DNA from: Streptomyces phaeoluteigriseus
GTDB lineage: Bacteria; Actinomycetota; Actinomycetes; Streptomycetales; Streptomycetaceae
Length of the DNA stretch: 64,000 bases
Assembly: GCF_001896135.2 (NCBI RefSeq)
Contig: NZ_MPOH02000009.1
Coordinates: 524,139 to 588,138 of the forward strand
Reading direction: 5' to 3'
Shown in pieces: positions 8,189 through 17,153 of the stretch (position 1 is its first letter; each line of letters begins with the position of its first letter). The position numbers and the translations under genes were made by a program. The notes beneath the pieces are model-generated. The model saw only the letters and a program-made list of their open reading frames with translations. It ran no database searches and was not told where the DNA came from.

Positions 8189-11100
8189 TCACCGAAGGCG
8201 CTGCGAGATGACCTTCGACACACCGTCGCCCTGCATCGAGACGCCGTAGAGCGCGTCGGCGACCTCCATCGTGCGCTTCTGGTGCGTGATCACGATCAGC
8301 TGCGAGGACTCCTGCAGCTCCTGCATGATCCTGATCAGCCGCTGGAGGTTCGTGTCGTCGAGGGCCGCCTCGACCTCGTCCATGACGTAGAACGGGCTCG
8401 GCCGGGCCTTGAAGATCGACACGAGCATCGCAACGGCGGTCAGCGAGCGCTCGCCGCCCGAGAGCAGACTGAGCCGCTTGACCTTCTTGCCGGGCGGCCG
8501 GGCCTCGACGTCCACGCCCGTGGTGAGCATGTGGTCGGGATCGGTCAGGATCAGCCGCCCCTCGCCGCCCGGGAACAGTCGGCTGAACACGCCCTCGAAC
8601 TCACGGGCGGTGTCGCGGAACGCCTCGGTGAAGACCTGCTCGACGCGCTCGTCGACCTCCCTCACCACCTGAAGCAGGTCGGCCCGCGTCTTCTTCAGAT
8701 CCTCCAACTGCTCGCTGAGGAACTGGTGGCGCTCCTCCAGCGCGGCGAACTCCTCCAGCGCGAGCGGATTCACCTTGCCGAGCTGCTGGTACGCCCGCTC
8801 CGCCGCCCGCAGCCGCTTCTCCTGCTCCGCCCGCACGAACGGCCGGGGCTGGTTGCGCGGGTCCTCGGGATCCTCCGGCAGCTCCTCGCCCTCGGCGGCG
8901 GGCGACGGCGGCACCGGCTGACGCGGACCGTACTCGGACACCAGCCCCGCCGGTTCGACGCCCAGTTCCTCCAGCGCCTTCGTCTCCAACTGCTCGATCC
9001 GCAGCCGCTTCTCGGCGCCGAGCACCTCACCCCGGTGGACCGAGTCCGTCAGCTTGTCGAGTTCCGCCTTGAGGTCGCGTCCCGCGGTCCGGGCGGCGGC
9101 CAGCTCCTGCTCCCGCAGCGCCTTGGCGGCATCGGCGGCGACCCGCTCCCGCTCGGCCCGGCCTAGCGACACCTCTACATGCGCGAGCAACTGCCGCGCA
9201 CCGGCGGCGACGGCCTCCGCGACGGCGGCCTCGTGCCGCAGCCGCGCCCGGCGCTGCTCGGCACGCGCGCGTGCCTCCCGTTCCGCCCGCGCGGCCCGGT
9301 CCAGCCCGTCGGCCCGACCGGCGAGCCCCTTGACCCGCTCCTCGTGCGTACGGACCTGGAGCCGCGCCTCCATCTCGGTCTGCCGCGCGTTCGCCCCGTC
9401 GGCGGCGAGCCGGTCCCGCACGGAGGTGTCGGGCTCCTCCTCCACCGGCATCTCCTCGACGACGGCCAACCGCTCGGCCAGTTCCTCGGCCTCCTCCACG
9501 GCCCTGTCGAGCGCCTCCTGCGCACGGGCGGCCGCGGCGGCGGACCGCTCGGCCTCCCCGGCCGCACCGCGCGCCTGCCCGGCGAGCCGCCCGAGTTGCT
9601 GGGCGACGGCCGACTTCTCCCGGTCGGCGGCCCGCCGCCGCTCCCCCAGCTCCTCGACAGACGCGGCGCACTCCCGGCGCCGCTCCCCCGCCATACGCTG
9701 CGCCTCGGTCAGCTCCTCGCACCGCACCGCCAGCTCCTCCAGCTCGGCGGCGGCCTGGTCGACGGAGGCCTGCACCTCCAGCAGGCTGGGCGCCCCGGCG
9801 GACCCGCCCTGCGCGAAGTGCGCCCCGAGCAGATCGCCCTCAGCGGTGACGGCGGTCAGCTCGGGCCGCGCGTAGACCAGATCCTCGGCGTCCTCCAGAG
9901 TCCCGACGACGACGACGTCCCGCAGCAGCCGCCGCACGGCGGGCACCAGCTCGGAAGGCGCACGCACCAGATCGGCGGCGAATCTCGCCCCTACGGCTCC
10001 GAGCGCGTCGTTCACGGCCTCGTCGCCCGTGGCTCCCGCCGGGGCCGGGGCCCTGTCGGCGGGCTCCTCCGGCGCTCCGGCCAGCAGGAGCGCCGCCCGG
10101 CCCGCGTCCTGTTTGCGCAGGAGGCGGATGGCCTCGGCGGCGGCGGACGGGGTGGTGACGGCGAGGGCGTCGGCGGCGGCGCCGAAGGCCGCGGCGAGCG
10201 GGATCTCGTGGCCGGGGGTGACGGTGAGGAGTTCCGCGGCCGGGCCGAGCAGGCCGGTGAGACGGTCCTTCGCGTCGAGGAGCGCGCCCGTGCCGTCCTT
10301 GCGGCGCAGGCCCATGGCGAGGGCCTCGTGGCGGGCCTGGGTGGCGGCGCGGGTGCGTTCGGCCGTGGTGACCGCCTCGCGGGCGGCGGTCAGGGCGGTC
10401 TCCGCCTCGGCGAGCCGCCGCCTGGCCTCGTCGTGCCGCTCGCCGAGTTCCTGATCGCCGGCGTCGAGCCCGTCGACCTCCGCCTTCAGGGCCTCGTACT
10501 CCTCCTGCGCCGTGACCGCCCGTTCCCGCGCCTCGTCGCGGGCGGCGGCCAGCCGGTCGATCTCGGCCTGGGCGGAGGCGGCGCGCGAGCGGGCCGCGTT
10601 GACCTGGCCGTGCAGCCGGGCGAGACCCTCGCGCCGGTCGGCGATCGCGCGGGCGACGTCCTTCAGCCTGCGCTCCTCGACGGCCAGCTCCCGCTCCAGG
10701 TCGGCGCGGTGGGAGACGGTGTCGTCGAGGGCGTGCTGGGCCGCTTCGAGGGCGGCCTCCAGTTCCGCCTCCTGCTCACGGACGCGGGCGGCCTCGCGCT
10801 CCAGGTCCTCGGGGTCACGGCCGCGCCGTTCCTCGGGAGGCGCGGAGGTGGCACTCTTCACGCGGGCGTCCGCCAGCGAGACCGTGCCGCGAACGCGTTC
10901 GGCGAGCTGGGACAGCTCGTACCAGGTCTGCTGGGCCCGCTGAAGCCGGGGCGCGAGCCGGCGGACCTCGTCCTCCAGCAGGGCCTCGCGCTGGAGTGCC
11001 TTGCGCAGCTCCTGCTCGGCGGCCTCCTTGCGTTCCTTGAGGGCGGCCTCGTCGGCGATCTCCGAGGTGAGCGCCTCGCGCAGCCGTACGAGGTCGTCGG

Positions 11101-11791
11101 CGAGGAGGCGCAGGCGGGCGTCGCGCAGGTCGGCCTGGATGACGGCGGCGCGGCGGGCGACGGCGGCCTGCCGGCCCAGCGGCTTCAGCTGTCTGCGCAG
11201 TTCGTCGGTCAGGTCCTGCACGCGCGCGAGATTGGCCTGCATCGCGTCGAGCTTCCTGAGCGCCTTCTCCTTGCGCTTGCGGTGCTTGAGGACACCCGCG
11301 GCCTCCTCGATGAACGCGCGGCGGCCCATGGGGTCGGCGTGCAGCACGGAGTCGAGCTGGCCCTGTCCGACGATGACGTGCATCTCGCGGCCGATGCCCG
11401 AGTCGGACAGCAGGTCCTGGATGTCGAGGAGCCGGCAGGTGTCACCGTTGATCTGGTACTCGCTGCCGCCGTTGCGGAACATGATCCGCGTGATGGTGAC
11501 CTCGGCGTACTCGATGGGCAGGGCCCCGTCGGAGTTGTCGATGGTGAGGGACACCTCGGCGCGGCCCAGCGGGGGACGGCCGGTGGTGCCGGCGAAGATG
11601 ACGTCCTCCATCTTGCCGCCGCGCAGCGACTTGGCGCCCTGCTCGCCCATGACCCAGCTGAGGGCGTCCACGACGTTGGACTTGCCCGAGCCGTTGGGCC
11701 CGACGACACACGTGATGCCCGGTTCGAACCGGAGTGTGGTCGCGGAAGCGAACGACTTGAACCCTCGGAGGGTCAGGGCCTTGAGGTGCAC
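8189..11791 (-). CDS. smc: Chromosome segregation protein SMC
   Basis: Condensin ATPase that, with ScpA and ScpB, compacts and segregates chromosomes. GTG 11791 (VHLKALTLRGFKSF) gives 1200 residues, typical of the family; an in-frame ATG 18 codons earlier is less like family starts. The architecture is complete: N-terminal ATPase half with Walker A GPNGSGKSN (about residue 32), long coiled coil, hinge around residues 510-660, second coiled coil, then signature LSGGERSLTA and Walker B FYVMDEVEAALD near the C-terminus. The coiled coil is rich in Ala, Arg and Glu. The frame is intact, unlike several neighbours. Confidence 0.98.
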   Translation of the reverse strand: MHLKALTLRGFKSFASATTLRFEPGITCVVGPNGSGKSNVVDALSWVMGEQGAKSLRGGKMEDVIFAGTTGRPPLGRAEVSLTIDNSDGALPIEYAEVTITRIMFRNGGSEYQINGDTCRLLDIQDLLSDSGIGREMHVIVGQGQLDSVLHADPMGRRAFIEEAAGVLKHRKRKEKALRKLDAMQANLARVQDLTDELRRQLKPLGRQAAVARRAAVIQADLRDARLRLLADDLVRLREALTSEIADEAALKERKEAAEQELRKALQREALLEDEVRRLAPRLQRAQQTWYELSQLAERVRGTVSLADARVKSATSAPPEERRGRDPEDLEREAARVREQEAELEAALEAAQHALDDTVSHRADLERELAVEERRLKDVARAIADRREGLARLHGQVNAARSRAASAQAEIDRLAAARDEARERAVTAQEEYEALKAEVDGLDAGDQELGERHDEARRRLAEAETALTAAREAVTTAERTRAATQARHEALAMGLRRKDGTGALLDAKDRLTGLLGPAAELLTVTPGHEIPLAAAFGAAADALAVTTPSAAAEAIRLLRKQDAGRAALLLAGAPEEPADRAPAPAGATGDEAVNDALGAVGARFAADLVRAPSELVPAVRRLLRDVVVVGTLEDAEDLVYARPELTAVTAEGDLLGAHFAQGGSAGAPSLLEVQASVDQAAAELEELAVRCEELTEAQRMAGERRRECAASVEELGERRRAADREKSAVAQQLGRLAGQARGAAGEAERSAAAAARAQEALDRAVEEAEELAERLAVVEEMPVEEEPDTSVRDRLAADGANARQTEMEARLQVRTHEERVKGLAGRADGLDRAARAEREARARAEQRRARLRHEAAVAEAVAAGARQLLAHVEVSLGRAERERVAADAAKALREQELAAARTAGRDLKAELDKLTDSVHRGEVLGAEKRLRIEQLETKALEELGVEPAGLVSEYGPRQPVPPSPAAEGEELPEDPEDPRNQPRPFVRAEQEKRLRAAERAYQQLGKVNPLALEEFAALEERHQFLSEQLEDLKKTRADLLQVVREVDERVEQVFTEAFRDTAREFEGVFSRLFPGGEGRLILTDPDHMLTTGVDVEARPPGKKVKRLSLLSGGERSLTAVAMLVSIFKARPSPFYVMDEVEAALDDTNLQRLIRIMQELQESSQLIVITHQKRTMEVADALYGVSMQGDGVSKVISQRLR

Positions 11792-11907
11792 GCCGCTGGA
11801 CTTTACCGCCCGGGGATGTCTCACTCCATGAACCAGCGGTTTCACCCCCGAACGCGCAGGGCAGACCAGACGTTAAGGCAGTGAAAGGATGCACGGGGGA
11901 AAGAAAG

Positions 11908-11929
11908 AAGGGACGCCGAAGCGTCCCTT
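11908..11929 (-). terminator. UUCG-tetraloop terminator of the small coiled-coil gene
   Basis: On the minus strand AAGGGACGC-TTCG-GCGTCCCTT forms a perfect 9-bp stem closed by a UUCG tetraloop. It lies downstream of the gene ending at 12013 and upstream of smc, so the two are probably separate units. Confidence 0.7.
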
Positions 11930-12012
11930 GCAAACTCTGCAGACTTAGCGGTCCGACGCGGTTTGGTGAGCCGCCCGACCACTGCGTGTGCTGTTGTGGA
12001 GCAGTGCAGCGA

Positions 12013-12216
12013 TCAGGTGAGCGCAGGCTCCGCCTGGTGTGCGTCGATGCTCTCCATGAACCTGTCGTGAGAAGCGGCGGCCGTGAGAGCGTCGTTCTCG
12101 GCCTGGATTCGTCCGAGCTCGTTTTCCAGGTCCTGGACGCGCTGCTGGAGCCGTCGCATCTCGGCGAGGAGTCGCGGGTCGGAGCCGCCGACGTAACCGA
12201 GAAGCGCCTTTGCCAT
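12013..12216 (-). CDS. Small conserved coiled-coil protein upstream of smc
   Basis: 67-residue protein from ATG 12216, with a clear GGAGGA ribosome site before it. After an N-terminal MAKALLGYVGG it consists of one amphipathic helix with heptad-like leucines (LLAEMRRLQQRVQDLENEL, then ENDALTAAA), so it should dimerise. It resembles small actinobacterial proteins of unknown function found near smc. Nothing visible gives a catalytic role. An upstream in-frame start at 12321 would add a basic, atypical leader and is rejected. Confidence 0.75.
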   Translation of the reverse strand: MAKALLGYVGGSDPRLLAEMRRLQQRVQDLENELGRIQAENDALTAAASHDRFMESIDAHQAEPALT

Positions 12217-12596
12217 GATGGATGGTCCTCCACACTGAGTGACCGACCGAAGCGGTGTGGGTCGTGAGGGATTCGCACCCGCGGTGTTGACTGGATCTTG
12301 TACTTCTTGCCGTTCATCCATGCCAAACAGCTAGGTGCGCGGGGTGCTTTTAGCGTCTCACCAAAAAGTTTGACGGTCAACACGATCACGCCCCGTATTG
12401 GCGGGCAACCCTGGTGCGCGCGGCCTGGAAAGGCGGCGCTGCGACTCCTCCGGGACCCTCGGGACGTGCCGATCATCCTTGCGTGCGGAGTCTGCCGATG
12501 CAAGCGATTCTCGGCGACCACCTGCCACTTTTCTGCTGGAGGCGAGTGCCGACGGCAGGCCCCCGCGCTTCCGCGGAGCGGCTCCGCGCGCGATCG
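12217..12596. other. Intergenic region upstream of the small coiled-coil gene
   Basis: About 380 bases, with relatively AT-rich sequence at 12290-12380. TTGACC on the minus strand near 12372 could be part of a promoter for the coiled-coil gene, but its spacing to TAAAAG is too long for a standard sigma-70-type pair. Open frames here have no family resemblance. Confidence 0.4.
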
Positions 12597-12878
12597 TCAG
12601 CGGATCGCGAAGCCGTCGTAGCCGCCGCGGGGTGTGTCCCATATCTCTGTGACTCCGTCCACGCGGCCGGGCGTGTCGTCACTCTGGAGCCACTCCAGCA
12701 GGCCCTCGCAGCCTTTTCGGGGGCCCTCGGCGACCACCTGGACCCGGCCGTCGGCCAGATTGAGAGCAAAACCACTCAGCCCGCCGATCTCCAGCGCCTT
12801 CGCCCGCGTGAACCAGCGGAAACCCACGCCCTGCACGCGTCCGCGGACCCAGGCGACCAGCCTTACATCCTCGCTCAT
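12597..12878 (-). CDS. acyP: Acylphosphatase
   Basis: Small hydrolase that cleaves the carboxyl-phosphate bond of acyl phosphates. It has 93 residues, the usual length. The signature [12 protein letters not shown] contains the phosphate-binding arginine, and the catalytic asparagine is in [17 protein letters not shown]. The start is ATG 12878. It is divergent from the CAP-domain gene. Confidence 0.95.
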   Translation of the reverse strand: MSEDVRLVAWVRGRVQGVGFRWFTRAKALEIGGLSGFALNLADGRVQVVAEGPRKGCEGLLEWLQSDDTPGRVDGVTEIWDTPRGGYDGFAIR

Positions 12879-12967
12879 GGGTGCAACCTAACCAGGCAAT
12901 GTCACTCGGGACACTTCCTCCCCGAGCGGCATGCGGTACCGTCCCGACCCAGTGAATCTCATATGAA

Positions 12968-12987
12968 ACTCACTCGATCGAGTGAGT
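12968..12987. promoter_or_regulatory. Perfect 20-base palindrome upstream of CAP-domain gene
   Basis: ACTCACTCGATCGAGTGAGT is its own reverse complement over 20 bases. It lies in the 223-base region between acyP and the CAP-domain gene, about 115 bases before the latter's start. It looks like a dimeric-regulator operator (TetR-like half-site ACTCACTC) and is too symmetric and loopless for a terminator. The regulator is unknown. Confidence 0.5.
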
Positions 12988-13101
12988 CAGGTTGACCATG
13001 AGGAGTCATGCGCCGCGCCGGCGCCGGTCGACCACGGGGGCCCCGCACACACCAGTCGACGGGGACTCCGCCCGGACCAGTTGGACGAGGAAGGCCAGAA
13101 C

Positions 13102-14265
13102 ATGGGACGCCACCGACGCTCCGCCGCCGGCCGCGCCACGGCGGCCGGCCACACCGACGGCTCGTACCCGGAAGGCCGCTCCCGGCGGGACGGGTACGGC
13201 GGCGACCACCCCACCATGGGCATCGCGCCCTACCTGAACCCGGAGGCGTACGCCGACACGGTCGCCCGGAGCCAGGAGTACCTGTTCGCCCCGGACGACC
13301 GGCGCGCGCGAACCGCCGAGGACACCGCGGCCTTCGCGCCGGACGAGTTCGCGTCGAACGGCTTCGGGTCCGACGGCTTCACGCCGGCCGGCGCTTCGCC
13401 GCGCGGTGCCGGGGGCCGGGGCGGTCCGGGCCGTCGTCGCAAGCGCAAGGCCGCTACGCCGGTCAAGACGGGTCTGCTCGGGATGTCCGCGGCGGTCGCC
13501 CTCGGCACGGTCGCGGTGGCCACGGGCGTGGTGCCCGGCCTCGACAGCTACCGGCTGGGCGGGGGCGGCGGCGCGGGCGACCGGGTACAGGCCGGCGACT
13601 CGCCCACCAACTCGGCCTCCGAGCAGGGCGGCACCTCCGGCTCCGCCGAGACCGACCGCGACGGTACGCCGACCAGCCGCGACGCCGGCCGTTCCACGTC
13701 GCCCTCTGCCTCCGCCCCGGCCTCGACCCCTGCCACGCCCTCCCCGTCGGCCTCGACGGCGTCGCCGAGCGCGTCGGCGACCACCGAGGAGCCGAAGGCC
13801 ACGCCGACGAAGGAGCCGAAGGAGACCCCGTCCAAGGCGCCGACGAAGGCCCCGGAGAAGGCCAGGACGCCGGTGACGGTCTCGGCGGAGGTCCAGGCCG
13901 CGGCCGAGGTGCTGAAACTCGTCAACGAGGAACGCGCCAAGGTCGGGTGCAGTGCCGTCTCCGCGAACAGTTCACTGGCCGACCTCGCGCAGGACTTCAG
14001 CGAGGACATGGCGGCGCGGGGCTTCTTCGACCACACCGACCCGGACGGCGCCACCCCGTGGGACCGCGCCGAGAAGGCCGGCATATCCGACCTCGGCGGC
14101 GAGAACATAGCCCGCGGCCAGGCCGACGCGGCAGCCGTGATGGAGGCCTGGATGAACAGCCCCGGCCACCGCGCCAACATACTGAACTGCGACTTCAAGA
14201 CCCTGGGCGTCGGTGTGCACCTCGGCTCCGGCGGTCCCTGGTGGACGCAGAACTTCGGGTACTGA
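13102..14265 (+). CDS. Membrane-anchored CAP (SCP/PR1) domain protein
   Basis: 387-residue exported protein. ATG 13102 is preceded by a GAGGAAGG ribosome site. Order: basic and disordered cytoplasmic N-terminus (1-115), a GRRRKRK positive patch, one membrane helix (GLLGMSAAVALGTVAVATG, about 117-140), a Ser/Thr/Pro/Lys-rich extracytoplasmic linker (150-265), then a C-terminal CAP domain of about 120 residues with VNEERAKVGC, FFDHTDPDGATPWDRAEKAG, GENIARG and SPGHRANIL. The conserved His/Glu residues of the CAP cavity are present. Bacterial CAP proteins are secreted, and their ligands are mostly unknown. Confidence 0.9.
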   Translation: MGRHRRSAAGRATAAGHTDGSYPEGRSRRDGYGGDHPTMGIAPYLNPEAYADTVARSQEYLFAPDDRRARTAEDTAAFAPDEFASNGFGSDGFTPAGASPRGAGGRGGPGRRRKRKAATPVKTGLLGMSAAVALGTVAVATGVVPGLDSYRLGGGGGAGDRVQAGDSPTNSASEQGGTSGSAETDRDGTPTSRDAGRSTSPSASAPASTPATPSPSASTASPSASATTEEPKATPTKEPKETPSKAPTKAPEKARTPVTVSAEVQAAAEVLKLVNEERAKVGCSAVSANSSLADLAQDFSEDMAARGFFDHTDPDGATPWDRAEKAGISDLGGENIARGQADAAAVMEAWMNSPGHRANILNCDFKTLGVGVHLGSGGPWWTQNFGY

Positions 14266-14300
14266 CACCATCGTCGTTCGACGTCTCTTCGGGGGGATGG

Positions 14301-15028
14301 ATGAACGACCTGCTCACAGGGGCCGTCGGCGGTCTGATCGCGCTGACCGTGGCGGCCGTGTTCCAACCGGTGATGGGCAGGCTTCAGGCCGTCTCCCGGC
14401 GCGTCCACCGGATCAGGCCGGTCAGCGTCCACGTGGAGACGGACCCGTCGCTCGTCTGGGCCGGCTTCCCGAACTGGGTGCCCGCCTTCGTGTGGTTGCC
14501 CGAACGTCCCACCGGCACGACGCCCGAGCATCCGACCGACTGGCGTGCATGGGCCCTGCGACGAGGCGGGGCCGACGCCTCCCGGACGGTCCTGAAGGTC
14601 ACCGTCACGGCCCGCGAAACCGCGTCCGTCGTGATCGACAGCCCCAAACTCCGCCATGAGGTGTCGCCCCTCCCACAACCACCGCCGGGCGTCGTCGCCT
14701 GCTGTCCGGTCGGTGCGCCGCCGTCACCCCCCGCAGGCTCCAGGTCGATCTCGGCATGGGGACGACCATGTGGGTGGAGGAGGACGGTTCTCCACTCCCG
14801 CCCCTCAGTCTCACCCTGTCACCGGGCGAGACCGAGCAGTTCCTCATCTACGTCGAGGCGACCTCCGGGCGCTGCACATGGCATCTGGAACTACCGGTCC
14901 TCGTGGACGGGAAGCGCCTGCTCATCCCCGTCAAGGACGGCGGCGAACCGTTCGTCACCTACGGCCTGGAGGGCTTCGTCGAACACCGGTGGTGCGACGG
15001 CGCGTGGGAAGCCCACCGGCGGTCCTAG
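14301..15028 (+). pseudogene. Hypothetical single-pass membrane protein (frameshifted as written)
   Basis: I do not recognise a family. ATG 14301 opens MNDLLTGAVGGLIALTVAAVF, a short N-terminal membrane anchor, followed by a soluble domain (HVETDPSLVWAGFPNWVPAF...). The frame is lost near 14711-14735 and the continuation (MGTTMWVEEDGSPLPPLSL... to stop at 15028) lies one frame away. Adding one base gives 242 residues with beta-rich, immunoglobulin-like character. Codon usage is native on both sides, so this is probably a base-calling deletion. It ends inside a hairpin shared with the convergent flavoprotein gene. Confidence 0.6.
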
Positions 15029-15089
15029 TGTCGTGGCGGGCAACGTTTGCCCGTTGAGGAGCGGCGAACGTCGCCCGCCGCGACACTAG
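15025..15089. terminator. Long inverted repeat between convergent genes
   Basis: Arms at 15025-15045 and 15069-15089 are 21 bases each with two mismatches (left begins CTAGTGTCGTGGCGGGC, right ends CCGCGACACTAG), with a 23-base loop. It contains both stop codons: the TAG of the hypothetical gene and the TAG of the flavoprotein gene. It is either a bidirectional terminator or a dispersed repeat used as one. Confidence 0.6.
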
Positions 15090-15664
15090 TGTCGCCCGGC
15101 GCCGAAGGCCGCCGCCGTCTCCGTGACCCTGCGGCCCAGGTGTTCCGCCGTGGCGAGGTCCGCCTTGTGGACGGCGTCGGGGCCCTCGTCGACATTGGTC
15201 TGGGCGGCCGCTCCGAGGAAGACGCCGAGGCGGTTGAGATCGGTGTCGGAGCCCGTGCTGCTGTTCCAGCCGGGGAGCAGGCCCAGGTTGACCCAGTGCA
15301 TGCCGAGCTGCGCGGCGAGGATCTGGAAGTACTGGAGGGTGTGGAGCTTGTCGCCGCTCTTGGAACCGGAGTTGGTGAAGCCTGCGGCCAGCTTGTCCTT
15401 CCAGTCCTGGGTGGCCCAGCGGGCGGAGGTCGCCTCGGCGAAGGCGTGGAAGGCGGCCGACGCGGTGCCCATGTAGGTGGGCGAGCCGAACACGATCGCG
15501 TCCGAGCGGTCGAGCACCGCCCACTGCACCTCGGTGATCTCGTCGACCTTGATCAGGTGCGCTTCGGCACCGGCCTGGACGGCACCGGAGCGGACGGCCT
15601 CCGCGAGGACGGCGGTGTGGCCGTAGCCGGAGTGGTAGGCGATGGAGACAACGGGGGAGGTCAC
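15086..15664 (-). CDS. Flavodoxin-family NAD(P)H-dependent FMN reductase (WrbA-like)
   Basis: 192-residue flavodoxin-fold protein. The FMN phosphate loop SIAYHSGYGHT is at the N-terminus, with GSPTYMGTASAAFHAF and FTNSGSKSGDKLHTL forming the other flavin loops typical of WrbA/NAD(P)H:quinone oxidoreductases. Probable role: two-electron reduction of quinones or other electrophiles. It is transcribed divergently from an HxlR-family regulator with a symmetric operator between them (15739-15759), so it is very likely the regulator's target. Confidence 0.88.
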   Translation of the reverse strand: MTSPVVSIAYHSGYGHTAVLAEAVRSGAVQAGAEAHLIKVDEITEVQWAVLDRSDAIVFGSPTYMGTASAAFHAFAEATSARWATQDWKDKLAAGFTNSGSKSGDKLHTLQYFQILAAQLGMHWVNLGLLPGWNSSTGSDTDLNRLGVFLGAAAQTNVDEGPDAVHKADLATAEHLGRRVTETAAAFGAGRH

Positions 15665-15738
15665 GTGCGTACTCCTCGGGACAGGGAAAGGGAGTCGGCG
15701 GAGCGGGTCGCCTGCTCAGCACCGATGACGAAAGGAAA

Positions 15739-15759
15739 GCACTAACTTTCAGTTAGTGC
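15739..15759. promoter_or_regulatory. HxlR-type operator between divergent flavoprotein and regulator genes
   Basis: Perfect 9-base arms GCACTAACT and AGTTAGTGC are separated by TTC. A partial further copy, CAGTTAGCGC, lies at about 15766-15775. The site sits about 40 bases upstream of the HxlR start and 75 bases upstream of the flavoprotein start, positioned to block both promoters. Confidence 0.65.
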
Positions 15760-15798
15760 AACCTGTCAGTTAGCGCTGCGTTCGCGTACGCTTGTGGC

Positions 15799-16200
15799 AT
15801 GACCGGCATTCAGGAGCGCACCGCGGAGCAGGACCTGCCGTACAACGTGTTCGCCAAGGCCTGCCCCTCGCGCGGCACGCTGGAGCACGTCACGGGACGC
15901 TGGGGCGCTCTCACCCTGGGAGCCCTGCACGAGGGCTCGCTGCGCTTCAACGAGCTGCGCCGACGCGTCGACGGCGTCAGCGAGAAGATGCTGTCCCAGA
16001 CACTGCACGCGCTGGAGCGCGACGGTCTGGTGCACCGCGAGGCGCAGTCGACCAACCCGCCCCGCGTGGACTACGAGCTGACCCCCCTGGGCCACGAGGT
16101 CGCCGAGCGGCTCCTGAGCCTGATCCACCTGGTGGAAGGGCGGATGGACGAGGTCCTGGCGTCCCGCGGGCGTTACGACGGGACGCGCGGCGGCCTCTGA
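15799..16200 (+). CDS. HxlR-family winged-helix transcriptional regulator
   Basis: 133-residue regulator with the family pattern: an N-terminal cysteine (AKACPSRG, about residue 20) usual in redox- or electrophile-sensing HxlR members, then [37 protein letters not shown] as the winged-helix, and [15 protein letters not shown]. It is divergent from a WrbA-like gene, the common arrangement for HxlR regulators that derepress a quinone reductase on electrophile exposure. Its 3' end overlaps the convergent mutM stop by 28 bases. Confidence 0.88.
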   Translation: MTGIQERTAEQDLPYNVFAKACPSRGTLEHVTGRWGALTLGALHEGSLRFNELRRRVDGVSEKMLSQTLHALERDGLVHREAQSTNPPRVDYELTPLGHEVAERLLSLIHLVEGRMDEVLASRGRYDGTRGGL

Positions 16201-17033
16201 CACCTCGGGCAGAAGTAGCTGGACCGGTTCATCCAGGGCCGTCGGCGCATAGGCGTGCCACAGCGCTTGCAGGGCAAACCCTCACGCCCGTACGCGTCCA
16301 GCGACCGGTCGAAGTAGCCCGACTCGCCGTTGACGTTGACGTACAGGCTGTCGAAGCTGGTGCCGCCGACGGCGAGGGCCGCGTGCATGACGTCCCGGAC
16401 GTGGCCGAGCAGTTCGAGGGTGCGCGGGCGGGTGAAGCCGGCCGTGGGACGGTCGTAGTGGAGGCGGGAGCGCCACAGCGCCTCGTCGGCGTAGATGTTG
16501 CCGACGCCGCTGATCAGCGACTGGTCGAGCAGGGCCCGCTTGATGGTGGTGCGCTTGCGGCGGAGTGCCCGGTGGAAGGCCTCCTCGTCGAACAGCGGGT
16601 CGAGGGGGTCGCGGGCGATGTGCGCGATGACGTCGGGCAGCCCGTCGGAGGTGGTGTCGTGCAGCGACAGACCACCGAAGGTGCGCTGGTCGACGAAGCG
16701 CAGCTCGGTGGCCAGCTCGTCGGCGAAACGGACCCGGATGCGCAGGTGCTTCTCGTCCGGTGACCCCTGCGGCTGCACCAGGAGCTGACCGCTCATGCCG
16801 AGGTGCGCCAGGATCGCCTGCCCTGTGTCCTCCAGCGGCAGCCACAGATACTTGCCGCGGCGGCTCGGGACACCGACCCGGTGTCCCTTGAGGCGGTGCG
16901 TGAAGTCGTCGGCGCCGGCCGGGTGACGGCGTACGGCACGCGGGTGCAGGACCTCGGCCGCGGCGACCGTGCGATGGGCGACCCACCGCTCCAGACCGCG
17001 CCGGACGACCTCGACCTCGGGCAACTCGGGCAT
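16173..17033 (-). CDS. mutM: Formamidopyrimidine-DNA glycosylase
   Basis: Bifunctional glycosylase/AP lyase removing 8-oxoguanine and formamidopyrimidines. It has 286 residues. The N-terminus MPELPEVE supplies the catalytic proline 2 and Glu3. A helix-two-turn-helix segment ([20 protein letters not shown]) and a C-terminal zinc finger ([24 protein letters not shown]) complete the enzyme. It is the last gene of the rpmF-rnc-mutM minus-strand group, separated from rnc by a strong hairpin and a short tandem repeat. Confidence 0.98.
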   Translation of the reverse strand: MPELPEVEVVRRGLERWVAHRTVAAAEVLHPRAVRRHPAGADDFTHRLKGHRVGVPSRRGKYLWLPLEDTGQAILAHLGMSGQLLVQPQGSPDEKHLRIRVRFADELATELRFVDQRTFGGLSLHDTTSDGLPDVIAHIARDPLDPLFDEEAFHRALRRKRTTIKRALLDQSLISGVGNIYADEALWRSRLHYDRPTAGFTRPRTLELLGHVRDVMHAALAVGGTSFDSLYVNVNGESGYFDRSLDAYGREGLPCKRCGTPMRRRPWMNRSSYFCPRCQRPPRVPS

Positions 17034-17060
17034 ACGGACCCGTCACTCCTCGTGTACGGA

Positions 17061-17096
17061 CCGAGCGCCCGCCCCTGCTGCGGGGCGGGCGCTCGG
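17061..17096. terminator. Hairpin between rnc and mutM
   Basis: Perfect 15-bp stem CCGAGCGCCCGCCCC / GGGGCGGGCGCTCGG with a 6-base loop. It may attenuate or end the rnc transcript before mutM. Confidence 0.7.
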
Positions 17097-17110
17097 TGCA
17101 CGTCAGTGCC

Positions 17111-17152
17111 GTCGGTACCGGCGATGCCGCTGTCGGTACCGGCAGTGCTGTT
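17111..17152. repeat. Two-copy 21-base tandem repeat downstream of rnc
   Basis: GTCGGTACCGGC followed by nine similar bases occurs twice in tandem, the second copy beginning at about 17132. It lies between the rnc stop and the hairpin. The function is unknown. Confidence 0.55.
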
Positions 17153-17153
17153 G

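Noticed and set aside
9179..11884. 901-codon plus-strand open frame
   Set aside because: Antisense shadow of smc, produced by the absence of stops in GC-rich DNA. No family resemblance.
13008..15089. 693-codon plus-strand frame across the CAP gene
   Set aside because: Out of frame with the CAP protein for its first two thirds. Only the part from 14301 is real, as the start of the hypothetical gene.
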